A stretch of 64,000 nucleotides of DNA from Nemopilema nomurai. Taxonomy: Eukaryota > Cnidaria > Scyphozoa > Rhizostomeae > Rhizostomatidae. The translations under genes were made by a program, and so were the position numbers. The notes beneath the pieces were generated by a model. The model had not been told where the DNA came from. It searched no databases and worked only from the letters and a program-made list of their open reading frames with translations. Of the stretch, positions 1-11,208 are shown piece by piece. How positions within the stretch are numbered: the stretch's first letter is position 1; every line of letters starts with the position of its first letter. The stretch lies in the NCBI GenBank assembly GCA_003864495.1, contig ML133429.1:372001-436000 (forward strand), in the 5' to 3' direction.

Positions 1-252
1 ATAGATTCTGATTTACTATGATCATAAACTATGAATCACCATGATTACTAACTATAATGGACTATGAGTTATGGTTATGGACTTTGATTCACTATATCCA
101 ATGACTATTATGTACTTTGATCATGGACTATGATGCATCATGATCATAGACTATGATTGACTTTAATCATGGACTACCTTTCTATAATCAAGGACTGTAA
201 TGCACTATGATCACAAATTATGATGCACTTTGATTATAGACTATAATTTTCA
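1..252. repeat. Degenerate 23-bp tandem repeat
   Basis: Variants of GACTATGATGCACTATGATCA recur roughly every 22-23 bases from the window edge to about 252, with many substitutions and small indels. The array probably continues to the left of the window. It has no coding capacity. Confidence 0.6.
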
Positions 253-2492
253 TAAGAGCAATTAACTGTTTCCTAATACTAGGCTTTAAAAGCCAACTGT
301 ACTGCCTATTTTGATATACATTAATCAACTTAATTTTATGTTTTATAAGTTCAAAGCTAAAAAATCAATTTAAATTAGGGCAAAAATTTAAGATCAAAAT
401 GATATGCAGAAGAAGAATTTCAAAGCTGGAGTTACCTCAGTTGTATCAATAGAGCACCTGCTGTTCTTAAGCAAAAGTATTAACAAGGAATTTGTCAAGT
501 AAGAATTTTAAGTTTACAAAGTTTCTACAGTTTGATAAAGGCTCCAACAATTCTGTTTAACAGTAGCAAAATGAGTCGCTTTGGTTTAAGTAAAGTTAGA
601 ACATTGATTTATTTATTCTGATTTAGCGTTTAGCTGCGTGTTTAAAATCGGCATTTAAGTGAAGGAAAAGGCAAGAATTTCAGATGATTTTTAAGCAAGC
701 AAGTTAAAATCTCCCGGGCGACTATTTGTAACTCGAGCTTATGCTGTGTAATGCTTGGATTTCTATGGTTACATTTTGTTATGCAAATGCCCTAAACAAA
801 AATTCACTGCTCTTTAATAGCTATGAAATTCTTGGCAATGGAAAAATATTTTTCCTTTTTCTATGAAAATACTACCAAAGACCATGTGTTTCGAATTTAC
901 AGTTTGTTGGCGATGCCAGATTTTAGATTTGAATACGTTTCCAAAATGGAGAGACTACGTCACAGGATGTTCATGCAATGTATAGAAAAACAAGTCTCAC
1001 TAAACAAATGTTGCTAAAACAGATTGGTGAGTTATTACATTTATCATAAAACATAATATTGAAAGAATTATGAATCAAAACAACGACATTTTCCTAACAA
1101 ACATGATTGAGCTAAAAGTCACATTGTGGAATGCTAGTTGTGAAGGGTTCCTTCTTCCTGGTCATTTTGGGATTCAAAGCAATTGAATTACATCATCTCA
1201 TTCATTTTTCTAAGTTTTGACTACCTCAATAAAACTGGAAGACTATTATTTGTTTGTTATTTGAAAAATTCCATCTTAAAACTGCACTGAAAAATGTTTT
1301 TAACTTAAAATTACCTTGTTTTTTTGTCTTTTTGTAAACAGCCTTTCACATGACGAAAGGTTTCGAATCACAAAAAAGGTTTGCTTTCTAATGAAAATTT
1401 CCGACTGGATTTTTGTCCCAAAAGAGCATATACAGTGCTCTTGTTTAAAGCAATCTGGCTTCCAAAACTGTCTATAGATTACACACGTTCCCAGAATACT
1501 TCTAATTCAGACGTCTTTACCATGGGGTTCGGCAGGGAAAGGTTTTTCAGTATGCCTCTGAGATGTTTGTTTTCTTCAAAGCCATTTTCGATGGACGTTT
1601 GAAAGTGGAAGTATTGCTTCTACGTTGGAAGCAAAAGCAAAAATTTTCAGAGAAGATTTCAGAGATCTGCGAGATTAAACGGAGAAACGATGCGCTGAAG
1701 GAACAGTTCTCGTATCTTTCAAATTTCCCTTGTCACACCATCAATGTTTTGTGCTCTTATGTGTAATTATCGAAAATAAAGCATTTCACTGAAAATCTCT
1801 AGCCTTCAAGCGTTCTTCCTTAAGAGTCGTAGATGGAAGGTTGGTGTAACATTGGCATATCTAAGTCAAATATTCGCAATAATACTTTTGTTTAATGCTT
1901 TCTCAGTACTATATAGTGCTTTCTCAGTTTTTTTTCGAGCTAAAAAAAATGTCAGTTTCTCTCCTAAAGTTGGTTGAGCAGCCATTGTGGATAAAGGTTT
2001 TAATAAAAGCTTTGGAACAGTCGAAATTTATTGCAATGAGCTTAGCAATCCTTCGAAGGATGGCATGTTGCTCTTGGCAACCAAGTTATTCTACAGAGCA
2101 CGTTATAAGCATCATCACGTTATAAATATCTTTTTATTTGTTTTGTGTTATCTCGTTTGCAGTTGAACCAATGTTTTAAAAACGATGCTGATTTGTATAC
2201 AGAATTTAGGAATAAAGTGCTTTATTGTTAAAAGTTAGTGTAAGCAAATTTGTTTCGTTTTTATTTGCGCAGATTAGGGACTTTGAAAACAGAATCAGAT
2301 TAAAGTGTTATTTAAGGCGAACGGAATAGCTTGAAGGCGTTGGGAAACCACAGTGGTATTGACTGAAAAGGCAATAACAACGAACAGTTTACGAAATATC
2401 AAAGGTGTCACGAAGGAAATACTGAGCACACAGTCAAATACCATGTTTCAAACGTAAATAATTATAAATTATTAATAATTATTAATTCATAC
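253..2492. other. No supported gene
   Basis: AT-rich sequence with short open frames only (the longest about 76 codons), none with a recognisable family or convincing exon borders. If the minus-strand signal-peptide exon just to the right is real, its downstream exons should lie here or beyond the left edge, but I could not identify any. Confidence 0.4.
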
Positions 2493-2571
2493 CTGCAACA
2501 AAAGCAAATTCTGTTATGATGCTGATGATGACAATGGTGAGGAGCCATACCAATCTGATTCTGCTAGCCAT
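2493..2571 (-). CDS. Possible first coding exon: signal peptide
   Basis: An ATG on the minus strand opens 26 codons starting MASRIRLVWLL, followed by a run of Val, Ile and Ser and then ITEFAFVAG. This is the pattern of a secretory signal: basic start, hydrophobic core, small residues at the end. The frame ends with one spare base directly before a GTATGA donor, i.e. phase 1, the same phase as the signal-peptide junction of many receptor genes. No second exon was recognised downstream, so neither family nor reality is established. A chance hydrophobic frame beside a GT is the alternative. Confidence 0.33.
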
Positions 2572-5005
2572 CTTCTGATGAACGTAGTCTCTTGGCCGTC
2601 TCAAAGCAGCGCGGAGCTCTCTAACCTCACCCTAACAGTAAATGACGGCTTCTCAAAGCCTGCTGGCAAACAAGTTTAAGTACATAAAGGCAGTTAAATG
2701 GTGCGTGAGTTGTGTATTTGCTGTGAATTGAATAGAGAATGAACAATAGATTTGAAAGCCTCCAGGTTACAATATTATAGCGGTTGTTGAGTATCGTATA
2801 GAGATCTTTACAGTGTCTGCTTCTGCGTGAAATAAAGGAAACAGCTCGCGCATATTACCCCCTGCTTGGAAGTGGAAAACGGCGTATGATGGAGTTTCAC
2901 ACGGTGCGTACTGAATGGGTTACGATGTTTCTAATGCAGTCAGTTGGAAAACGTAGTCCCTAGTCTAACTAGCCTTTTGCTGGCTTTGGGCCTATAGTAA
3001 ATAAGATTCGTTACTTGTCCAGTTGGAAAAGATCTTCCAGCCCCGTGTAAAATGAAACGGGCTTGACAAAAACACAAGTATAGCTATGTCCGGGAGAATT
3101 TGTTTAAGTGGAGTATTCTTTGATTACAGGCAAAAGCATTACAGCTTATTAATACAAACAACAAAGGGAAAAGCAAGGGTTCAATTAATCACTCTTTTAC
3201 GATACAGCTGACAACCTTCTTTTCTATAATTTAAAGTCTGAGACCTGAGGTCTCGGTACTCGATGCTTCTTTGCTAGATGTTCATACAAGCAAATAATTC
3301 AGAAAGCGAGTTGTCTGGGGCCTAGATCTTCGAGTGAGTATTTCAATCAGTAATTCAACAATCAGTAAGTCAATGTAGAGATCTTTTTAAAACTAATGTA
3401 TTTCACATATATTTCAGCATATGATAGAGATAAGGCAGTTTCCAGAAATGGAAGAAGCGTAAACGTTTCAAGCTACAAATTCTTACACTAAAAGTGTGTT
3501 CTTACATCCAATAGGATCAATTAAAGGCTCATGTTGCTCTCGGAATGAAAACAAAAAGATCAGTTCAAGGTCCCAACCTTTCATAAAATCAACTTTCGTT
3601 TTCACAGCTGTCAATCTTTTACCTAGTTGCCCGACTCTGATTGGTGCAGAAAAAGTTTAGCCACACCCCTAGCACCCTAGTGTCGCTATCATCTTGGATA
3701 TACTTATGGAATATTGGGGAATTTGATACAGAAAATCAAATTTGGTACAAGAAAATCGCATTGACAAACTCAAGAGTTAAAGCACGCTCGCTTGAACAAC
3801 AACTGGAGTATTGAATAGGCGAACAACTAAAGAAAACATTTGCAACTGGCATTTCTTCTCGAAACAACGAAATCACTAACCAAGACAATTAATAGCTCTT
3901 TGAAGAAGCATAATGTCATTGATTTTCTGGTAGTATTTTTTAAAGTCTACTGAAAGCATTGATGAGTTCAAAAAAGATTACAAATACACCAAAAATGTTT
4001 TCAAATTGCTTTGCAAAAATTATAATAATATTTCCTTATTATAGTTAGAGTAGTGATTACTTTAAAGCGGAAAACGATGAGTAAGTTCTAAAAAGCTTTT
4101 GAAAAGAGTGTACATTTCTGATGAATCATTTGCTGGTAGGGATACAAAGCCAGGATGGCAACCATAACTGCCCAAGGCAGAGGAAGATACAAAGGACAGA
4201 ACTGGCATTTCTACAAGTCACACCCATGTAAGTTGCTGCTACTAATTCGTAACAATATTATTGTTGTGATGTTGTGATGGCTGCACTTGAAAGATGAAAA
4301 ACTTTACAAAATACTGGCCCTGAATAATTTTGTCCTTAAAATGCTTCCGAGCTGTCTCTATTTGAAATCAGCTGATAACATTTATACACATAAATGATAT
4401 TTTTCGTTGAAGGAAATTACATTAAGAAAGATAATGATATATTTGAAGTGTGATATATGACCTATAAGGAAGTGTCACTATTTCTTTTTCCAGGTTCTTT
4501 CATGTCTTATTATTTTACTATTGAAAGATGCATATATTTGGCAACCAAAATGGGTATAATTCTTTTTCAATTAAACTTAAAGGGATTAACTAGCTTAAAA
4601 ATTAGGTCAATTTTGCCAGCTTCATTTGAAAAAATGATTGAATGCTTGCAAATTAAATGAGTCAATTGTGTGTTCTGATTAAAAGTTCTAATTAAATAAA
4701 TAAACAAACATATGAACGACCAATAGGCTAATCAGTGAATGAATTATTCATATATGCAACTAATTGGCAATCTACATCTCGGCTTCTATGAAGAATTTCC
4801 GAGGCAGGGTTTCATTTCCAGGACAAAACCGGCTAAATTGATAAGCTTGTTTTGATAGAAATTATGTATTTGTTTAGAATTGCACAATATATTTACATAA
4901 TAAAAGTTTAGCATTCTGATTTTCGATTGAAAGGAGCTGAAGGTTTGGTTGATCTACAAAGAATTGAAAGATAGATTTATCAAAAGAGGCACAGGGCTAT
5001 TCTAG
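2572..5005. other. No supported gene
   Basis: Non-coding in appearance. One exon-like stretch at about 4139-4216 is bounded by TAG and GTAAGT, but its translation matches nothing I know and it is not joined to anything. Confidence 0.4.
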
Positions 5006-5212
5006 GGAAAGTTAGATCTTGTAGGAGCAAGAAAATTGAATATTGAAAACAAAGATGGTTCTAATATATTGTCACTTACCGCCTGCGCTGTAAAGAAATG
5101 TATCGGAAGCTTAGATAGTGTTTCTTTATCTGACCTTCTGCCTAAAGATTACGAACAGACTTTTGGCAGACAACCTGCAACTCTTTCTTTAGGTGTTAAA
5201 AAGGATGCATAA
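5006..5212 (+). CDS. Coding-like fragment of unknown origin
   Basis: A 68-codon frame ending in TAA begins immediately after a good acceptor (CTATTCTAG). Its translation (GKLDLVGARKLNIENKDG, then SNILSLTACAVKKC, then SLSDLLPKDYEQTFGR) has the mixed composition of a real protein rather than of translated AT-rich spacer. It has no ATG, so it would have to be a terminal exon or a relic of a gene or transposon. No upstream partner exon was found and I do not recognise the family. Confidence 0.2.
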   Translation, partial: GKLDLVGARKLNIENKDGSNILSLTACAVKKCIGSLDSVSLSDLLPKDYEQTFGRQPATLSLGVKKDA

Positions 5213-8200
5213 GAAAAAATTAATCTTGTTGTTCATACCTGAGATAAACTTGGTCTCCAAGTAAGTAACTGAATAATTAATCGGCTTCGATTTAAGATAT
5301 TTTTAGAAAAAGATGCCGACTAAGAAATTTTAAGTGCATATCTAGTTTGCCGAAGCTGAACAAATCTTCTTCAGATGAATTACTTCAAATCCACTCATAC
5401 GTTGTTTTTCAGGATCAATTCGAAAAACAAATTTTATATATTGCAATTATATATTCCATATGTATAGTATTTGCTGCCTAAGTCTTTGCCTTTTACTGGG
5501 GTATATAAAGTGTAGTTTCAATTACAGTGGATAAAAGAAAGTTTCAATTGAGGCTTTATTCACTTTATGAACATGATTCGATCGACATTTCTGAGATATT
5601 CTGAAGGCTACTGCAGTTATAACAAGTCCATGCACAGACACAAACATCTGGAGGCGTATAATTTGTATCAAAAACTTCATCATAAATTTCATCATTGGTT
5701 CAATAATGCAAAAGACCTATCATAATATCCTATATCTTTTGCCTAACTGCTATTGGTGTTTACTCGAGTGGTGCTATGAGCTATATGACGTCATTCTTAT
5801 CCATTTACCAAGCATGCAGAACATTTCGTAGGGCAGACAAACCCATGCTCCTAAACATGGGTTCTAAAAAGGAGGCAACAGAGTAGACTTACCCTGCCTT
5901 TGAGCTACTAAAAGTAGTTGAGACTTTTTGTTGAAAAGGTGAACACCGAGGTGGATATTAAAAACAAAACAACTGTTTCAATCTACACGCATATTATGCT
6001 TGTTGGTTCGAGAGACCCTTAAACGAAGTTTGAGCCATGCCCTAAAATCAACGGCAAAGAGCAACTTTACTTTTCAAGAATATGTCAGGCTTTTGTCAAA
6101 ACCTTTGAGTTTCACCCATTGACATAGAAACTAAGGGGTCAGGGGGTAATGGTCATCCAAATTGTCGGTAACCCATGCAAAAGTTCCACTTCCAAGCTCA
6201 AAAGTTCCCCAGCATAACCCAGCAGTATCCCTTTCAAATCCAAAGAATAGAGTAGTCGTATCCCCCTGTTTTGATATGACCGCTTTCTAACGTGCCTGTT
6301 TTGCCCCTGTACTAGTGAATAAATTGTCCCACCAACAAAGTCCGAAGCATTGTGCGTCATTACTCAAGTGTTCATCGCCACCATCCTTTCATCGCGGGCA
6401 TTTGACATCAATAGTGCACTGTGCATAACAATTTCACATAAAAATACAAAAAACTAATTAGGTTATGATAATTTTTTCTTAAAAGGAAAGTTCCCATGAA
6501 GATTGAGAATACGGCCTTTGTTCAGTTACTGACAACTATAACAAAGCAATCTGGAACACAACATTCGCAAAGGTCGTGTGAAAGTTTTACTTCCTTCTTA
6601 TCCGCCCCCGATGTAAAAATATCTTATTGATAAAGAATGACTTACTTTGACGACAACTTTAGATGGTATTTTTATATTCCGGTTAATTGAAACTTCTGTT
6701 TGACAAAGGCCGCTCTTCACTGGACGATGATGTCATCCTGGTCGTCAATAGTGATAGGACGCCATTTTATTCTGAGCCAGCGAACAGCATCTGTTGACGA
6801 TTTATTACATTTTACAAAGCGACTTGACTCATTTCACAAAGTTACCAAGAAAATTATCGCCAAGGAAGCTCTTTACAAATCCCTTCCACGATGTAAACAA
6901 GTTTGACCTTGTCAACTTCCAAATACAAGTTGGTATAAATTGGCGTACCTCCACATGAATGCAGCAGGTATTGCAAATTTCATTGCAATGCATCGTATAA
7001 CCCACGGTAGGGTGTTTCATTCAACTTCAGGTGCGTGGATTACATTTTAGCATCGGGAATGATATTTCTAGACAATGAATTTCCAACGTTGCTTTTTGAT
7101 AATGCCGCCCTGTCCATCACGTGTCATTAAATGAACATTGCCAACAGACTCTTATAAATGGATCCTCAAATGCCCATTTAAAGGAGGTTTTGGCTTCCAG
7201 CTAGTTGGTAAAGGAGGCAGCCAAGGGCAGCTTTCGAAAGGAACACGTTTGGGAGATTGAAAAAAAATCAAACTCAAGAGCCAAATTAAACCCCATCAAA
7301 TGGAAGCCTTTCATCTTAATAATATAGCATAAAATTGCCTGATTGTAAGTATTTTTTAAGCTAAGCAAATTAAAGTCTAAAATTAGAGACAAGGAGGCTT
7401 ACATAAAGATTAGAGATCGGGAAAAAGGGGTATTGGTAAAAATGATAGACCACGAAGGAGGTCTGTTGAACTAGAGACCATGAGAAAATTTTTCGTGCAT
7501 CAGAAAGTAAAATGTGAGATATTATCAAAAGGTTTTGTCTTTCAGTTGACAAAGAAGTCTACAGTTAGTGATCGTTATATAATTTTGTCGTGGGAAAGAG
7601 TCACGGAGAACGAATGCTCTTCAAGAGAATCGAGATGGAGCAAGATTAAGATTGACTGTGAAACCCAAACAGCTGAGTTTACGCCGACAATTTAGTGGCA
7701 GCCAAAAACGTGTTTACATCACTTACATCTTTAAAGATAAACAATTGGAGACACAGAAAAACAGGTTTAGAAACCATGAACTGAATGTTATGGAATGCAT
7801 GCAAGGTCAGGAGAGTTTGGCATGAACTTGTTCTTTTGAAAAAGCTGGTCAGTCATCAACTCGCACCGATAGTCAGCAATAAGTTAATACCAATGCCTTA
7901 GTACATTAGTACGTAGCTATAGGCCCTGGATCAACATTCATGAATACGATGATACTTAAAATGCTTTTTCAAATCTTTTTCAAGTTAACCATTCAGATAC
8001 TGGAATAAAGTTGTAAATTGGACCATAGAAGTATTAGGGATATTGAAATGACGCTTCTTGTACCTGTTTAAGTACCCAGTGGCGAAAGAGAGGATCAGCC
8101 TCATAGGAACACAATGTGCCATCTATGTTGGCCCTTCTCTCAATTTTGAGAAAAACCTTAATCAGGGGCTATTTCTATAAGAACGGAGTCGCTCAAGTGG

Positions 8201-11200
8201 TAAAATTAGAACCATGTCTTTGTGTTTCGTTCTTGTTTCAAAATGTTTCTGCCAAAGTGTTTCCAAAGCAAAACGCATTCTTGGACATTGTCAGTAAATG
8301 TTACATTGGAGTTGATTAAAATGTGTCGTCTTAAACGTAATGAGATTCAATCAATTTTGGTTTCCATTGGTATGTGACCTGGGCTATATAGACTTGATAA
8401 AGCATCTCCTTTTTATCCACCAGAGAGTCTCGTTTTAGAACAACAACATGTTTTGGTGCTTCTTGCCACAGTAATTCAATTTTTGACGTGCTACATTCTA
8501 AGCCGTTTCACGCGCCGATGCTCGTTATCACATAGAGAAAACCTACTTTACAGTACTTTCTAAACAAAAGTACTCCATAAAGTTAGAATTGAGCCGGCTT
8601 TACAGAGAGCTAGAAAACATCTTTCAAGAAGCCCAATGTTTATGAGAAGGGGCATCCTTTGGCGAGATCGTGACCTTTGTGGCCTCTACTGTGACCTTTA
8701 TCCCCGAAACCTTCTTATTGTTCGTCTTTCACAATCTTGCCGGCATAAAATCTTCTAAATTCATGTGCTTATTTTTTGTCAAAAGATTTTTTGCATATAT
8801 GTCAGTATAACTGTATCGTGGAAATTCCAGCACGCCCTTACGTAATTCCAGCCTTGCATCACCTCAGATTTTAATTGCTAACATGTTACTTGAAAACTTG
8901 TGGAAGACCTTAAAGAACACCAAGCCATGCATATAGCCTGATACATCTTATCTTAATTATTAATTTTCAAGGTTACTCTCACCGAATTAACTGCAATTTC
9001 TGCTGCTCATCTGCACTTCTTTCTGGTTCAAATGCTTGTTCACTACTGAGTGAATCTCCCCTTTCTGCAGCCGCTAGCAATGAGGCCATATTGATCCAAG
9101 CTAAACTTTCTTTGACCTACATAGACATCCAAGGTGACCATGTGTTATTCCGCAATTCATAGTCTACATTTGTCGTCATTGTTTTTGTCAAAGCGGATAA
9201 TAATTTTTTTGGCAAGCACATCAAAGATTAAAAGTTGGTTGCAACAAGTCTTATTCAAGGCGTGCTTGACAAGAAGGCCAGATCTATTGACCAAGATCAT
9301 AATGGTTTTTGTCAAGAAAATCTTGCATTCGACAAACTTGACATCAAGGGATGCTTTTATTGTTTATCTCATAGAACCCAATAATTAACAGAGTGACAAA
9401 ATGCTGATTAATCAAGTTGAAAACCACTATTCTATAGCTGTGCACGGGACGACCATTGACCAGGGAATTGTCTGGGTTTGCAAACAAACAAGTTATTGGA
9501 TATTTAAAGAACATTTCGGTACGTAGGAGAAAACATTTTTAGCAAAAGATGTACAATTAACCCACAAGAGACATTTTGAAATCCAGAGAGTTGTTAGGCC
9601 CGCTTTCAAATAGGAGCCGCTTTTGCAAAACATTTACGTTGGAACTAACTTAAAGAGAATTGGACAATGCAAAACTGGTCACAATTTCTCCTTGAGACAC
9701 AATTTGTGTGAAATTGCATCAGAAGAGCAGAGAAAAGAATAATTTTCAAAAAATAAAAGATGCAATCAGCCATATTTTTCTCTCTGATAGATTCAGGTTA
9801 ATTTTCAACTCATTCATGTCTTTTTAAGAATTATCTTAGAAAAGTATTATAATAACTTGTAAAAGTTAAACTCGCAACAATGATGAAAAATTACTTTCGC
9901 CTCACAACAGCTAATGTTGCATTACGCTTTCTAATTGCTTTCTAAAATGCCCAACTTGATTTTGCACCCTGTGCATACATTAATTTTGTGGCAAGGATTT
10001 GGTGAAAATTTCGAAATATACTGTTATCGTTGAGTGGTAACTTCAGCACTGGCACAAAAACTTCTTTGTTACGGTTCTCTGAAATTTAATAGATGTATTA
10101 CGAGTAGGTTTTTCAATGATAGTATGTTTTTGCCATAACAAGGGGCAACTAGAGGGAAAGCTGATATCCCGAATGTCTTGTTATGGAGCTATTACTATCA
10201 AATGGCGCCTAACATTTTCAATGAATAATGAGTATACTTTATAATTTCGTGCTAGCCAAATAAATATTGCTTTTGTTAATAGTCATAGTACACTTATGGT
10301 ATATTAATCGGAACGGTTCTGATTGGCTACCCTATCACTCAATTTGATAGTCAGAATATTCTTGTAAGAAACACCATAAAAAGAAAATAAGGGCCTAACA
10401 GTGCGGTAAAATGGCGCTAAAAGTTGTAATTACGTATTTCTACTACTACATTCAATTCATTCAGAAGACGTTATATAAAGTATGCTAAAGCTTAAACATA
10501 ACATAACGTCATTCAAACATTTTGTCTTGCTTTCGTTCCACAAACGATTGCGAGGCTTGCATTTTTGTGTCTACAAGCCATTTCGAACTTCATTAGGTTA
10601 TCTCAATGAAAGTTAAGCAGCGGACTGCAGTAAACATTGATAGAACTCTTGCTTTAACTTATTCCTTGTCAAGTTAACTAACGAGTTATCTATTACGACA
10701 GTGGTTTTGTATCAAAGGGTTTTAGTAATTCCTTGATATCAACTCTAAAGTGCATCTAAGTCATCAAGGTACATTAATTTCCCTTCATGTACCTTCAATC
10801 GTTGAAGCCATGCAGGTATTACTAACTGGATTTATACAAATAATCACTAACTCTCCCAAGAGTTGCACTATTGTACTCGAATTCGAATTATTACACTTCA
10901 AGTGGATACAAATTGGGACTTCAAGATATTCTCCGCATATGAAATAATCCATATTTGTTACTACACAAGGTCATACCATACAACCTAATTATGCTGTTCG
11001 TTCACCCAATTATGCACGAATACCCCAAAATGACCCATTGTTCTCTAAATACGAAACTACTAAAAAGATTATTGCAAAAACTCCAAAATATGAGGTTTTA
11101 TGTTATAGTACTCCCGCTTGGTTTAACATGTGGTTTATTTACTCATGTGTGGTACAAAGTTATATCTACAAGATAACAACAATGCAAAGTAATTTCGTCT

Positions 11201-11202
11201 GT
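5213..11202. other. No supported gene (6 kb)
   Basis: Scattered short open frames on both strands without family resemblance. A stretch at about 6120-6360 translates on the minus strand into a repetitive-looking peptide, and a similar phrase (DNA for GLKG next to GILLGYAG or GFILLG) recurs near 57.2 kb, which hints at a dispersed repeat. Otherwise nothing was seen. Confidence 0.4.
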
Positions 11203-11208
11203 TTTATT
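11203..11208 (-). terminator. Candidate poly(A) signal overlapping the receptor stop codon
   Basis: On the minus strand the receptor gene ends GTT AAA TAA AAC, so the hexamer AATAAA overlaps the TAA stop. A T/GT-rich stretch (TTGTTGTTATCTTG) follows about 20-35 bases further on, as expected of a cleavage-site downstream element. If used, the 3' UTR would be only some 15-25 bases long. The hexamer is plain in the sequence; its use is inferred. Confidence 0.4.

Noticed and set aside
4139..4216. Exon-like stretch between TAG and GTAAGT
   Set aside because: The translation matches no family and no partner exon with a compatible phase was found; splice-like dinucleotides alone are too common.
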